A stretch of 64,000 nt of DNA from JBGMEA01 sp963674555 (GTDB lineage Bacteria > Bacillota > Clostridia > Eubacteriales > Anaerofustaceae): positions 1,178,001-1,242,000 of the forward strand of contig OY771429.1 of assembly GCA_963674555.1 (NCBI GenBank), read 5' to 3'. A model generated the notes under the pieces. It did no database searches. It was not told the DNA's origin and saw nothing but the letters and a program-made list of their open reading frames with translations. The translations under genes were made by a program, and so were the position numbers. This document shows positions 44,067 to 54,004 of this stretch, piece after piece; the stretch's first letter is position 1; every line of letters starts with the position of its first letter.

Positions 44067-45989
44067 ATGAATATGGCAAAAGCTGATAATTCAAACCATT
44101 ATGATGCCAGTGGTATCAAAGTACTGGAAGGACTGGAGGCTGTCCGAAAACGACCGGGCATGTATATCGGCTCGACCGGTAAAACCGGGCTGCATCATCT
44201 CGTTTATGAGATCGTGGATAACAGTGTCGATGAAGCATTGGCAGGATATTGTGATCATATTCAAGTGGTGATGAAAACGGATAATGTTATCTGTGTTACC
44301 GATAACGGACGCGGCATCCCGACCGGCATGCATGAAAAAATGAAGAAATCCGCTGTGGAAGTCGCATTAACAATGCTGCATGCAGGCGGTAAATTCGATA
44401 ATGACAATTATAAAGTATCGGGTGGTTTGCACGGAGTGGGTGTGTCTGTCGTGAATGCTCTGAGCGAATGGTTGACCGTAGAAGTTAAACAGAACGGCGA
44501 GGTTTTTGAACAGCTCTATCACAGAGGAAAGCCTGAAGCGCCCTTAAAAGTCACAGGTAAAACCAAAGATACAGGTACGACGATATCTTTCAAAGCCGAT
44601 GAGCAGATTTTCCAAGTAGTGGAATATTCATATGATACACTGCGTCACCGTTTACGCGAATTGGCTTTTCTTAACAAGGGGCTAAAAATTTCTTTACGCG
44701 ATGAACGAACGGAAAAGATCGTCGAAGAAGACTTCTGTTACAGCGGAGGATTGATCGAATTCATCGATTATTTAAACAGAGGAAAAGAAAGACTCAATCC
44801 TACGATCCTTTACTTCGAAAAAGAAGCTGAGGAATGCGATATTGAAGTAGCGATGCAATATACCGATAATTACAGCGAAAATGTTTTTTCATTTGCAAAT
44901 AATATCAATACGACCGAAGGCGGTATGCACGTCAACGGATTTAAAACAGCTTTAACGAGAAGCGTTAATACCTACGCACGTAAATATAATTTCCTGAAAG
45001 AAAATGAAGCGAACTTAAGCGGAGATGACATCCGCGAAGGGTTGGTTGCGATCATCAGCGTGAAGCTGAAAAACCCTGAATTTGAAGGGCAGACAAAAAC
45101 CAAATTAGGAAATCCTGAAGTGCGCGGAGTCGTAGATACGATAGTTGGCGACCACGTCAATGCTTTTTTGGAAGAAAACCCTGCCGAAGCGAAATTGATC
45201 TTAGACAAAGCGATCATGGCGACCAGGGCAAGAGCGGCTGCTAAAAAAGCAAAGGATTTGATCCGAAGGAAAAGCGCGTTGGAAAGTGCGGCACTGCCGG
45301 GCAAACTTGCGGATTGTAGCGAGAAAGATCCCGCACTTTGCGAAATATATATCGTCGAAGGAGACTCGGCGGGTGGATCTGCGAAACAAGGGAGAAATCC
45401 TAAAACGCAAGCGATCTTACCGTTGAGAGGAAAGATATTAAACGTAGAGAAAGCGCGTTTGGACAGGATATTGTCGACAGATACGATCCGTTCGATGATC
45501 ACGGCTTTCGGTACCGGAATATCAGACGAATTTGATATTGAGAAGGCAAGATATCATAAGATCATTATCATGACCGATGCCGATGTGGATGGAGCGCATA
45601 TCCGAACACTATTGCTTACATTTTTCTATCGTTACATGCGCGGATTGCTTGATAGTGGTTATATCTATATTGCTCAGCCACCTTTATATAAAGCTAAAAA
45701 AGGCAAAGAAATACGTTATTGTTATAATGAAAAGCAATTGGAAAAGATATATGAAGAGCTCGGGCGCGATAAAGTAGATATACAAAGATATAAAGGTTTG
45801 GGTGAAATGAACGCCGAACAACTTTGGGACACGACGATGAATCCCGAAAAACGGACTTTATTGAAAGTGAACGTCGAAGATGCGATAAGAGCTGACGAAA
45901 TCTTTTCGATCCTTATGGGCGATCAAGTGCAACCCAGAAAAGAATTTATTACGGAAAATGCAGGAAAGGTCAAAAATCTTGACATATAA
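44067..45989 (+). CDS. gyrB: DNA gyrase subunit B
   Basis: This 640-residue protein has a GHKL ATPase domain (VRKRPGMYIGSTGKTGLHHLVYEIVDNSVDEA; GGKFDNDNYKVSGGLHGVGVSVVNALS), a transducer domain and a TOPRIM domain (IVEGDSAGGSAKQGR and DADVDGAHIRTLL). It lacks the insert of proteobacterial GyrB. The ATG at 44067 or the one two codons on (44073) could be used; the second has better spacing from GGGAG. The stop is 9 bp before gyrA. Confidence 0.97.
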   Translation: MNMAKADNSNHYDASGIKVLEGLEAVRKRPGMYIGSTGKTGLHHLVYEIVDNSVDEALAGYCDHIQVVMKTDNVICVTDNGRGIPTGMHEKMKKSAVEVALTMLHAGGKFDNDNYKVSGGLHGVGVSVVNALSEWLTVEVKQNGEVFEQLYHRGKPEAPLKVTGKTKDTGTTISFKADEQIFQVVEYSYDTLRHRLRELAFLNKGLKISLRDERTEKIVEEDFCYSGGLIEFIDYLNRGKERLNPTILYFEKEAEECDIEVAMQYTDNYSENVFSFANNINTTEGGMHVNGFKTALTRSVNTYARKYNFLKENEANLSGDDIREGLVAIISVKLKNPEFEGQTKTKLGNPEVRGVVDTIVGDHVNAFLEENPAEAKLILDKAIMATRARAAAKKAKDLIRRKSALESAALPGKLADCSEKDPALCEIYIVEGDSAGGSAKQGRNPKTQAILPLRGKILNVEKARLDRILSTDTIRSMITAFGTGISDEFDIEKARYHKIIIMTDADVDGAHIRTLLLTFFYRYMRGLLDSGYIYIAQPPLYKAKKGKEIRYCYNEKQLEKIYEELGRDKVDIQRYKGLGEMNAEQLWDTTMNPEKRTLLKVNVEDAIRADEIFSILMGDQVQPRKEFITENAGKVKNLDI

Positions 45990-45998
45990 GGTGAAACG

Positions 45999-48473
45999 AT
46001 GAGCGATACTTTTTTTGACAATATGGATGAAGGTGTAGAACAAGTTGACATTGTCGACGAAATGGAGAAATCGTATATCGATTATGCGATGAGCGTTATC
46101 GTCGGCAGAGCGCTTCCCGATGTTCGCGACGGTTTAAAACCCGTTCACAGAAGGATCTTATACGCGATGGAAGAGCTTGGTTTGCGTGCTGATAAGCCGA
46201 CAAGAAAAAGCGCGCGTATCGTCGGGGATGTTATGGGTAAATATCACCCGCACGGTGACAGCGCGATCTATGATTCTATGGCTAGGATGGCTCAAGAATT
46301 TTCGACAAGATACCTACTGGTAGACGGACAAGGGAATTTCGGATCGATAGACGGAGATTCTCCTGCTGCGATGCGTTATACGGAAGCAAGGATGTCCAAG
46401 CTATCCTATGAAATGTTACGTGACATCAATAAGGAAACCGTAGATTATACGCCGAATTTTGACGAAAGTTTACAGGAACCAACTGTTCTTCCGGCACGCT
46501 ATCCGAATTTGCTGGTGAACGGGTCTTCCGGGATCGCTGTCGGGATGGCGACCAATATCCCTCCGCATAATTTAGGTGAAGTGATAGAGGCTACAGTCGC
46601 ATTGATAGACGATCCTGATTTGACATCGAAAGATTTGACACAATATGTCAAGGGCCCTGATTTTCCGACAGGTGGGACTATAATCGGGAAAAGCGGTTTG
46701 TTAAGTGCTTATACCACCGGTCGCGGACGCATCAAACTACGCGCAAAAACCGATATCGAAGTGAAGAAAAACGGGCGTGAATCCATTGTGGTCACAGAGA
46801 TCCCGTATATGGTCAATAAGTCTAAATTGGTCGAAAAGATCGCGGACTTGGTCAAAGATAAAAAAATAGTAGGGATATCCGATCTAAACGATTACTCGGA
46901 CAGAAACGGTATTCGGATCGTTATTGATCTAAAGAAAGATGTTAACGCGCAGATCATCTTAAATCAATTATATAAATATACACAATTGCAAGACACCTTC
47001 GGTGTGATCATGTTGGCACTTGTGGATAATCATCCGCGTGTTTTAAAACTTAAAGAAGTTCTTAATAATTATATCGAACATCAAAAAGAAGTTGTCATCA
47101 GACGAACCAAATTCGATCTGGATAAGGCTTTGGCACGTGCTCATATTTTAGAAGGATATATCATTGCTTTAGATAATATCGATGAGATCATTGCTATCAT
47201 CCGCTCATCATATGATGACGCGGAAGAACGATTGATGAAGCGTTTTGAATTATCGGAGATCCAGGCAAAAGCGATCGTTGATATGCGATTGAAAAGATTG
47301 CAAGGTCTCGAACGTGAAAAGATCGACATGGAATACAAAGAGTTGACAGCATTGATCAAAAATTTAAAAGAGATTTTAGCCAGTGAACAATTGGTCATGA
47401 ATATCATCAAAATCGAACTTAACGAGATAAAAGACAAATATGCCGATGATCGAAGGACTGATTTTGAAGCGGATATGGACGATTTCGATATCGAAGATCT
47501 GATCGAAGAAGAAGATGTTGTCATAACGATCACACATGTCGGATATGTCAAACGTATCCCTGCCAGCACTTACCGTGCGCAAAGACGCGGCGGACGCGGT
47601 ATCGCGGCGCACGCAACGCGCGAAAATGATTTTGTGAAGCACTTGTTTATGACGACCACACATCATTACATCATGTTCTTTACGAACAAAGGGAATATGT
47701 ATCGATTAAAAGCTTACGAGATTCCGGAAGCCAGCAGGACAGCGAAAGGGACTGCGATCGTAAATATCCTGGCTATGGATCCCGATGAAAAGATCACGGC
47801 GGTGATCCCTGTAAAAGAATTCAACGAGGACGAATTCCTCATCATGGCGACAAGACAAGGTATCATCAAGAAGACTGATTTAACACAATACGATTCGTCG
47901 CGCAAAACAGGTATCATAGGTATCAAACTTGCGGATGACGATGAATTGATCGATGTTAAACTAACTGACGGTGAACAAAAGATCATCATGGGTACACGCA
48001 AAGGATTTGCGATAACCTTCTTGGAAGAAGACGCGCGTCCGATAGGCCGAGTCGCCATGGGTGTCAAAGGTATCCGATTGGGTGACGATGACGAAGTGAT
48101 CGGAATGGATATTTCAGAAAAAGGACAATTCATCTTGACCGTGACCGAAAACGGATACGGAAAACTGACGAAGACAAAGCTATACCCTGAACAAAAGAGA
48201 GCCGGTAAAGGCGTACAAAACTATAAGATCACAAGTAAGACCGGTGACGTATGCGGATTATGTTGCATCGACAAGGATGAGAACGATGTGATGATGATCT
48301 CGGATGACGGTACGGTGATCCGTATGGACGCCGCGGGCATCTCAACGATGGGCAGAAGCACATCAGGTGTCAAGGTCATGCGTTTGGACGAAGAAATACG
48401 AATATCCGCTATCGCCAAAGTGCCCAGTGACGAAGATGAAGAAGATGACGGTATGTTGCCTTTGGATAAATAG
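45999..48473 (+). CDS. gyrA: DNA gyrase subunit A
   Basis: This 824-residue protein has the breakage-reunion domain with catalytic Tyr127 in SPAAMRYTEARM. Six C-terminal beta-pinwheel blades are of GyrA type, with the GyrA-box-like QRRGGRG, which separates it from ParC. The quinolone region reads YHPHGDSAIYD, with the susceptible-type Ser and Asp. The acidic tail (DEDEEDDG) is typical. It makes negative supercoils with GyrB. A terminator follows. Confidence 0.97.
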   Translation: MSDTFFDNMDEGVEQVDIVDEMEKSYIDYAMSVIVGRALPDVRDGLKPVHRRILYAMEELGLRADKPTRKSARIVGDVMGKYHPHGDSAIYDSMARMAQEFSTRYLLVDGQGNFGSIDGDSPAAMRYTEARMSKLSYEMLRDINKETVDYTPNFDESLQEPTVLPARYPNLLVNGSSGIAVGMATNIPPHNLGEVIEATVALIDDPDLTSKDLTQYVKGPDFPTGGTIIGKSGLLSAYTTGRGRIKLRAKTDIEVKKNGRESIVVTEIPYMVNKSKLVEKIADLVKDKKIVGISDLNDYSDRNGIRIVIDLKKDVNAQIILNQLYKYTQLQDTFGVIMLALVDNHPRVLKLKEVLNNYIEHQKEVVIRRTKFDLDKALARAHILEGYIIALDNIDEIIAIIRSSYDDAEERLMKRFELSEIQAKAIVDMRLKRLQGLEREKIDMEYKELTALIKNLKEILASEQLVMNIIKIELNEIKDKYADDRRTDFEADMDDFDIEDLIEEEDVVITITHVGYVKRIPASTYRAQRRGGRGIAAHATRENDFVKHLFMTTTHHYIMFFTNKGNMYRLKAYEIPEASRTAKGTAIVNILAMDPDEKITAVIPVKEFNEDEFLIMATRQGIIKKTDLTQYDSSRKTGIIGIKLADDDELIDVKLTDGEQKIIMGTRKGFAITFLEEDARPIGRVAMGVKGIRLGDDDEVIGMDISEKGQFILTVTENGYGKLTKTKLYPEQKRAGKGVQNYKITSKTGDVCGLCCIDKDENDVMMISDDGTVIRMDAAGISTMGRSTSGVKVMRLDEEIRISAIAKVPSDEDEEDDGMLPLDK

Positions 48474-48491
48474 TCAGCGCAATTTATATAG

Positions 48492-48532
48492 ACACAGAGA
48501 GATTTGTTGATTTCTCTGTGTTTATTTTTTCG
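48492..48532 (+). terminator. Terminator after gyrA
   Basis: ACACAGAGA/TCTCTGTGT stem (48492-48500 and 48513-48521) followed by a T-rich run. Confidence 0.8.
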
Positions 48533-48574
48533 ATTGTAAATAATTGGTTATTCGGTCGATTGTTTTAAATAATT

Positions 48575-48583
48575 TGTTATAAT
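48575..48583 (+). promoter_or_regulatory. Extended -10 promoter of pfkA-pyk
   Basis: TGTTATAAT has the TG-N-TATAAT form; the -35 is poor. It lies 34 bp before the pfkA start. Confidence 0.5.
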
Positions 48584-48617
48584 GAAGTTGAGGATAACGT
48601 ATGTTATGGGAGGTCTT

Positions 48618-49577
48618 ATGAAAAATATAGCGGTACTGACCAGCGGAGGAGATTCTCCGGGAATGAATGCTGCCATTAGAGCTGTGGTACGGACTTGTGT
48701 GTATCACAGGATCAATATATTTGGAGTAAAGTACGGATATCGCGGATTGATCGATGACGAGATCGAGCAAATGGATGTCTATTCCGTTGCGGATATCATT
48801 CATCGGGGCGGAACAGTTTTATTCACATCCAGAAGTGAAAGGATGCGAACGGATGAAGGACTACAAACCGCGGCCGATAATTTAAAAAAGCGAGATATCG
48901 GCGGGATCGTTATCATCGGCGGTGACGGTTCTTACCGAGGCGCAAGAGAACTTTCCGAAAAAGGGATCAATGTCGTCACGCTTCCAGGTACGATCGATAA
49001 CGATATACCGTGTACGGACTATTCGATCGGATTCGATACTGCAGTGAATACAGCGGTAGAAGCGATCTCAAAGATCAGAGATACGACGACTTCTCATAAC
49101 CGCGTGAATATCGTTCAGGTAATGGGCAGAAACTCCGGTAACATCGCTCTTTACTCAGGGTTGGCAGGGGGCGCCGAAGCGATCGCTGTGCCCGAAATGC
49201 CGTATGATGCGGATCACATCGTTAAAAAAATGCTTAAAGGAAAAGAACGAGGAAAGTTGCACAGCATCATCGTTTTTGCCGAGGGTGCGGGAGATCTGAG
49301 AGAGTTCTGTCAGGAGATCGAAGAGAAATCAGGCACAACAAGCAGAACGACTACCCTCGGATATATCCAGCGCGGCGGAACACCTTCCGCTTTTGACAGG
49401 ATATTGGCAAGCAAAATGGGTTCGATGGCTGTCGAAGTATTGATGGAGGGTAAGACAAACAAAGCGATCTGCATACAAAACAATGAGTATGTGGATATGG
49501 ACATTACAGAAGCTCTTGATATGCCGTATCATTTCAATCAAGATATTTACAGGATCGCTATGGAATTGTCTATCTGA
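48618..49577 (+). CDS. pfkA: 6-phosphofructokinase
   Basis: This 319-residue ATP-dependent enzyme starts at 48618 after GGGAGG; an in-frame ATG at 48582 lacks a site and would overextend. It has LTSGGDSPGMNAAIRAVVR, GGDGSYRGA (Gly rather than the Asp of PPi-dependent forms at the diagnostic site) and PGTIDNDIPCTDYSIGFDTA with the catalytic Asp. It phosphorylates fructose-6-phosphate. It is paired with pyk, a common glycolytic operon. Confidence 0.97.
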   Translation: MKNIAVLTSGGDSPGMNAAIRAVVRTCVYHRINIFGVKYGYRGLIDDEIEQMDVYSVADIIHRGGTVLFTSRSERMRTDEGLQTAADNLKKRDIGGIVIIGGDGSYRGARELSEKGINVVTLPGTIDNDIPCTDYSIGFDTAVNTAVEAISKIRDTTTSHNRVNIVQVMGRNSGNIALYSGLAGGAEAIAVPEMPYDADHIVKKMLKGKERGKLHSIIVFAEGAGDLREFCQEIEEKSGTTSRTTTLGYIQRGGTPSAFDRILASKMGSMAVEVLMEGKTNKAICIQNNEYVDMDITEALDMPYHFNQDIYRIAMELSI

Positions 49578-49635
49578 TCCGAATATATATTAGCAAAAGA
49601 AGAAATGCAGTACTCCGTTTGAGAAGGAGAATAGG

Positions 49636-51384
49636 ATGAAAAAAACAAAAATCGTATGCACACTAGGTCCTGCGACCGATGACATAAACGTATTGGACAA
49701 GATCGTGCAGATGGGCATGGATGTAGCCAGATTAAATTTTTCGCACGGTGACCATGAGGAACATCTCAAAAGATTTGAAGCGATCAAACAATTACGTGAA
49801 AAATACAACCGACCCGTCGCGATCATGTTGGATACAAAAGGTCCCGAAATTCGGATCGGTCGTTTTAAAAATGGATCGATCAAATTGCATATCGGCGATC
49901 CCTTTACGCTGAATTGCGAAGAAGTGGATGGGGATAATACCCAAGTATCTTTAACGTATCCGAATTTGTGTGAAGAGATCGAGATCGGAACAACGATATT
50001 GATCGATGACGGTCTTATCAAATTATCGGTGGTAGAAATCGAAGGACCAAAGATCCATTGCGTCGTTGAAAACGGCGGGGAACTGAAGAACAATAAAAGT
50101 ATAAACATCCCGGATTTTCAAGTAGCACTGCCTTCGATCACAGACAAAGATATCGATGATCTGCGTTTCGGGATCGCGCACGGAATCGATTTTGTCGCGG
50201 CATCTTTCATCCGTACGGGTGAAGATGTTCTTAACATACGAAATGCGCTTGAAGAAAACGGCGGAGGACGCATTAAGATCATTGCCAAAGTCGAGAGCAG
50301 AGCCGGTGTCGATCATATCGATGAGATCATAGAACTCAGTGATGGTATCATGGTCGCGCGCGGTGACCTCGGCGTTGAGATACCCGCTGAAGAAGTACCG
50401 ATCGTGCAGAAATTGATCATACGAAAATGTAATAACGCGGGAAAACCCGTTATAACAGCGACACAAATGTTAGACAGCATGATCCGAAACCCTCGTCCGA
50501 CAAGAGCGGAGGTCGGAGATGTGGCCAACGCCATATTTGACGGGAGCGATGCGGTGATGCTATCAGGCGAAACCGCAGCCGGAAAATACGCAGTGGAGTC
50601 TGTAGAGACGATGATACGCATCGCTTTGACAGCTGAAGAAAATCTTGAGACAGACGCGCATTACAGTAAGAATTTTAAAGGTGAAGTTACCGTTACGAAT
50701 ATGATCGGGTACGCTTCTCAATCTACGGCGGAAGCTCTGAAAGCAAGAGCGATCTTTACCCCGACCTCTTCGGGCTATACCGCAAGGATGATCTCGAAAT
50801 TCCGACCCAGCGCAAGGATCGTTGCGGTTATGAACAGCGAGATCGTGCAACGTCAATTGCAATTAAGCTGGGGCGTCGAGACTATCTTCCTGGATGATTG
50901 CTCTAATTTCGAGTGCATTTTAAACGACAGTTTGATCATCGCAACAGATAAAGGTATTGTCAACGAAGGCGATCTGGTCGTGATCACTGCGGGACTTCCG
51001 ATCAACGTTAAAGGAACGACAAACTCTATCCGTGTGGAAACTGTTGGGAATTTTGTGCTTCGCGGAAAAGGTATCGGGAAACAAGTCGTACGGGGGATCT
51101 TACGTATCATCAAAGAAGACGATCCGTTCATCATACACCATGGAGATATTATAGCGATCGACCATATGAAGGATGAATACATCGAATCGCTCACAAAGGC
51201 CGCGGGATTGATCACGACGCAAAAAGGTTTAAGCAGTCCGTGCGCCGTTGCTGCGGTCAAAGCGGGCATATCCGCTGTTGTCGGATTGAAGGACATAGAA
51301 TCCTTCCCCGACAGATCGATCATCGAATTGGATCCTCAGCGTAATATGGTGTATCGGATCGCGGACGGTTCGGAACCGAATTAA
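49636..51384 (+). CDS. pyk: Pyruvate kinase with C-terminal PEP-utilising-type extension
   Basis: This 582-residue enzyme has the barrel and B domain of pyruvate kinase (VCTLGPATDD, LDTKGPEIRIG, MVARGDLGVEIP, TATQMLDSM). About 110 extra C-terminal residues have the fold of a PEP-utiliser mobile domain, as in Bacillus and Geobacillus. In the extension the usual His-bearing TSHAA motif reads SSPCAVAA, so the domain is not a phosphohistidine carrier. It makes ATP and pyruvate. AGAAGGAG precedes the ATG. Confidence 0.97.
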   Translation: MKKTKIVCTLGPATDDINVLDKIVQMGMDVARLNFSHGDHEEHLKRFEAIKQLREKYNRPVAIMLDTKGPEIRIGRFKNGSIKLHIGDPFTLNCEEVDGDNTQVSLTYPNLCEEIEIGTTILIDDGLIKLSVVEIEGPKIHCVVENGGELKNNKSINIPDFQVALPSITDKDIDDLRFGIAHGIDFVAASFIRTGEDVLNIRNALEENGGGRIKIIAKVESRAGVDHIDEIIELSDGIMVARGDLGVEIPAEEVPIVQKLIIRKCNNAGKPVITATQMLDSMIRNPRPTRAEVGDVANAIFDGSDAVMLSGETAAGKYAVESVETMIRIALTAEENLETDAHYSKNFKGEVTVTNMIGYASQSTAEALKARAIFTPTSSGYTARMISKFRPSARIVAVMNSEIVQRQLQLSWGVETIFLDDCSNFECILNDSLIIATDKGIVNEGDLVVITAGLPINVKGTTNSIRVETVGNFVLRGKGIGKQVVRGILRIIKEDDPFIIHHGDIIAIDHMKDEYIESLTKAAGLITTQKGLSSPCAVAAVKAGISAVVGLKDIESFPDRSIIELDPQRNMVYRIADGSEPN

Positions 51385-51426
51385 ACTTGCTCTAAAAAGC
51401 ATTATCAAATAGATTAAGGAATGGAT

Positions 51427-52140
51427 ATGATCACTTGGAATCCTTGGCACGGATGCCGAAAAATAAGCGCAGGATGCCAAAATTGTTATATGTATCGTAT
51501 GGATACAAAATACGAAAGAGATCCAACGATCATTAAAAAGACATCAAATTTTGATTTACCGATCAAAAAAAAGCGCGATAAAAGTTATAAGATCCCACTG
51601 CATTATGAAGTATTTACCTGCGGCACATCGGATTTTTTTATTGAAGAAGCCGACGAATGGCGCAAAGAAGCTTGGGCGTATATTAAACAAAGAAGTGACT
51701 TAGGTTTTTTGATCATTACTAAAAGGATAGATCGTTTTTTCGTCTCGCTTCCAGATGATTGGGGCGACGGTTATGAACATGTAGCGATCGGATGCACAGT
51801 TGAGAACCAAGACCGAGCCGATTATCGATTGCCGATATTTCTAAATGCACCGATCAAACACAGAAGCATTATTTGCGAGCCGATCTTAGAGAAGATCGAT
51901 CTTGAAAAATACATCGATCCTTCGCTTGTCGATCAAGTGGTTGTCGGCGGAGAATCGGGTAACAACGCAAGAGTGTGCGATTACGACTGGGTTCTGGCGA
52001 TCCGTCAAATATGTGTTGATAAAAAGGTTTCTTTTTATTTTAAGCAAACGGGTGCGCGTTTTAAAAAAGACGGACATGTCTATCGTATCCCTCGCAAGCT
52101 GCAACACGAGCAAGCAAGAAAGGCAAATCTTTCATTTTAA
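51427..52140 (+). CDS. DUF5131 (phage Gp37/Gp68-like) protein with radical-SAM-like Cys motif
   Basis: This 237-residue protein begins ITWNPWHGCRKISAGCQNC, a Cys-x6-Cys-x2-Cys cluster near residues 10-20, followed by YMYRM. Later motifs are FTCGTSDFF, ITKRIDRF, VAIGCTVENQ, PIKHRSIICEPIL and VVVGGESG. This is the DUF5131 pattern, whose barrel and Cys triad resemble radical SAM enzymes; it occurs in phages and mobile elements as well as chromosomes. Function is unproven. The ATG at 51427 is preferred since AAGGA abuts the earlier one at 51421. Confidence 0.85.
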   Translation: MITWNPWHGCRKISAGCQNCYMYRMDTKYERDPTIIKKTSNFDLPIKKKRDKSYKIPLHYEVFTCGTSDFFIEEADEWRKEAWAYIKQRSDLGFLIITKRIDRFFVSLPDDWGDGYEHVAIGCTVENQDRADYRLPIFLNAPIKHRSIICEPILEKIDLEKYIDPSLVDQVVVGGESGNNARVCDYDWVLAIRQICVDKKVSFYFKQTGARFKKDGHVYRIPRKLQHEQARKANLSF

Positions 52141-52167
52141 AAGACCGATCTTTTAGATCGGTCTTTT
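52138..52167. terminator. Bidirectional terminator between DUF5131 and glnK genes
   Basis: AAAAGACCGATCT/AGATCGGTCTTTT stem with a 3-base loop, serving both convergent genes. Confidence 0.88.
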
Positions 52168-52200
52168 TGTGTTTGCTATGAAATATAATGCTTCTGTGCT

Positions 52201-52542
52201 CTAAAGAGCATCTTCGCCTTCTTCGCCTGTTCGGATACGGATGACTTCTTCTACGTTGTAGATAAAGATCTTTCCGTCACCGATCTCGCCTGTTCGGGCG
52301 TTATCGATCAATATTTTTTTGATCATCGGAACATCTTTATCCTTCACGATCATATCGATCGTTACTTTCGGAAGAAGATCCATTTGATATTTTTCTCCGC
52401 GCCAAGCTTGTGTGATGCCTTTTTCTACGCCGTGCCCCATGATATCGCTGATCATGATTCCTCTGAAGCAGCCGGCTTCTTTTAAGGCTTCTCGCACGGG
52501 TGCAAGTTTATCGGGTTGTAATACCGCTTTGATATGTTTCAT
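52201..52542 (-). CDS. glnK: PII nitrogen regulatory protein (GlnK/GlnB family)
   Basis: A 113-residue PII signal protein: the N-terminal MKHIKAVLQPDKLAPVREAL, T-loop GITQAWRGEKY and C-terminal IFIYNVEEVIRIRTGEE. The T-loop Tyr aligned with Tyr51 of E. coli GlnB is at 52 because of one extra residue before the loop, and Tyr46 is replaced by Trp. PII binds ATP/ADP and 2-oxoglutarate and plugs AmtB. It lies 1 bp after amtB, the usual pair. Confidence 0.96.
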   Translation of the reverse strand: MKHIKAVLQPDKLAPVREALKEAGCFRGIMISDIMGHGVEKGITQAWRGEKYQMDLLPKVTIDMIVKDKDVPMIKKILIDNARTGEIGDGKIFIYNVEEVIRIRTGEEGEDAL

Positions 52543-52543
52543 A

Positions 52544-53905
52544 TTATTTAACCTCCGATTTGTCTTTTGAGTCGTCGGTCGAGTGAATGTCTTTTAGAAT
52601 TGAAGAATAAGAGAATCTACGAGTCGTGAATTCCGGATATGCTTGGTTTCCGTGTTCACCGATATCAAGACCTTCGATCTCTTCTTTAACGCTAACGCGA
52701 AGACCGATCGTTTTCTTGATAAGGATCCACAGTAAGGATGTGCTTAAGAATACAAATCCGCCAACGCATAATACACCCAAAGCCTGACTGGCTAAAAGCG
52801 CGTATCCGCCGCCGTAGAATAAACCGTCAGCCGATTCGATACCGCCAATACCATTTTGTGCGAATAATCCCACAGCCAATGTTCCGAAAACACCGTTTGT
52901 TAAATGAACGGCAAGCGCACCGACCGGGTCATCCAATTTTTTGCGGTCGAATATCAATACGGCAAGCACTACGATGATTCCGCCTATCGCTCCGATGAGC
53001 ATGGAAACCGGAACACTGACGAATGCGCAAGCAGGTGTGATCGCGACCAAACCTGCCAAAAGGCCGTTGATCGACATACTGATATCGGGTTTACCGATGA
53101 TGATCCATGAAGTCGCAGTCGCTGTGATGATCGCCATAATGCCTGCGGTGTTCGTTGTGATCAAGATATGAGAGATCGCAGTCGGATCCGCAGCCATTGT
53201 CGAGCCGGGGTTGAATCCGAACCAACCCAACCAAAGAACAAATGCGCCGATAGCCGCTAAGCTCATGTTATGTCCTGGGATCGGATGGATCTTTCCGTCT
53301 TTCGTATACTTACCGATACGGGGGCCTAAGATGATAACGCCCGAAAGAGCAGCCCAACCGCCGACAGAGTGTACGACGGTTCCGCCCGCGAAATCGAGCA
53401 TACCGAGCTGTTGTAAGAAGCCTCCGCCCCAGATCCAATGTCCAACGATGGGATAGATCAATAATGACAATACGAATGTGAATACGATAAATGAAATGTA
53501 CTTGATACGTTCCGCAACGGCACCCGATACGATCGTTGCCGCGGTTCCGCAGAAGACAAGTTGGAAAAAGAATTTTGCCCAGAGTGGGACACTTGTCCAT
53601 GAAATTGAAGAATAAACGCCTTGATAGGCTTCTCCGACCAAAGGTGAGGTGTCAGCGCCGCTGACCATAAATAAGCCTTTGAGTCCGATGAAACCGTTTC
53701 CGTCACCGAACATCAGCCCCCAACCGAGAACTAAGAATGCCAGTGATGAAATTGCGAAAACAATGAAATTTTTGGATAAAATGTTTACGCAGTTTTTTGA
53801 TTGTGCAAATCCGCTTTCAACCATACCAAAACCAAGGTTCATAAAGAAAACCAACATGGCGGCAAGCAGGACCCACATCGTGTCCAGTGTTACAGTAATG
53901 TCCAT
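52544..53905 (-). CDS. amtB: Ammonium transporter
   Basis: This 453-residue Amt/Rh channel has eleven membrane helices. The pore twin-His are visible in GGTVVHSVGGWAALSG and ALAVHLTNGVFGTLA; the Amt signature FNPGSTMAAD is also present. The cytosolic C-terminus (KEEIEGLDIGEHGNQAYPEF) is the conserved allosteric tail that couples PII binding. It lacks a long N-terminal signal. The leader holds a terminator hairpin. Confidence 0.96.
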   Translation of the reverse strand: MDITVTLDTMWVLLAAMLVFFMNLGFGMVESGFAQSKNCVNILSKNFIVFAISSLAFLVLGWGLMFGDGNGFIGLKGLFMVSGADTSPLVGEAYQGVYSSISWTSVPLWAKFFFQLVFCGTAATIVSGAVAERIKYISFIVFTFVLSLLIYPIVGHWIWGGGFLQQLGMLDFAGGTVVHSVGGWAALSGVIILGPRIGKYTKDGKIHPIPGHNMSLAAIGAFVLWLGWFGFNPGSTMAADPTAISHILITTNTAGIMAIITATATSWIIIGKPDISMSINGLLAGLVAITPACAFVSVPVSMLIGAIGGIIVVLAVLIFDRKKLDDPVGALAVHLTNGVFGTLAVGLFAQNGIGGIESADGLFYGGGYALLASQALGVLCVGGFVFLSTSLLWILIKKTIGLRVSVKEEIEGLDIGEHGNQAYPEFTTRRFSYSSILKDIHSTDDSKDKSEVK

Positions 53906-53933
53906 TTTGTACCTCTTTCTGAAAAAAATAACA

Positions 53934-53972
53934 TAAAAAAAGGCGCAAAAAGAAAAACTTTTAAACGCCTTT
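53934..53972 (-). terminator. Terminator-like hairpin in the amtB leader (attenuation candidate)
   Basis: On the minus strand AAAGGCG/CGCCTTT (53972-53966 and 53945-53939), with an inner AAAAG/CTTTT stem, is followed by a T-run. It lies 28 bp before the amtB ATG and about 25 bp after the expected transcript start, so it would abort amtB unless relieved. Confidence 0.6.
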
Positions 53973-54004
53973 GTTTAAACTCTATCAATAATATATCAAT
54001 AAAA

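Noticed and set aside
53906..54004. ANTAR twin-hexaloop antiterminator or glutamine riboswitch before amtB
   Set aside because: Only one clear hairpin fits between the promoter and the start, and no consensus of either class is seen.
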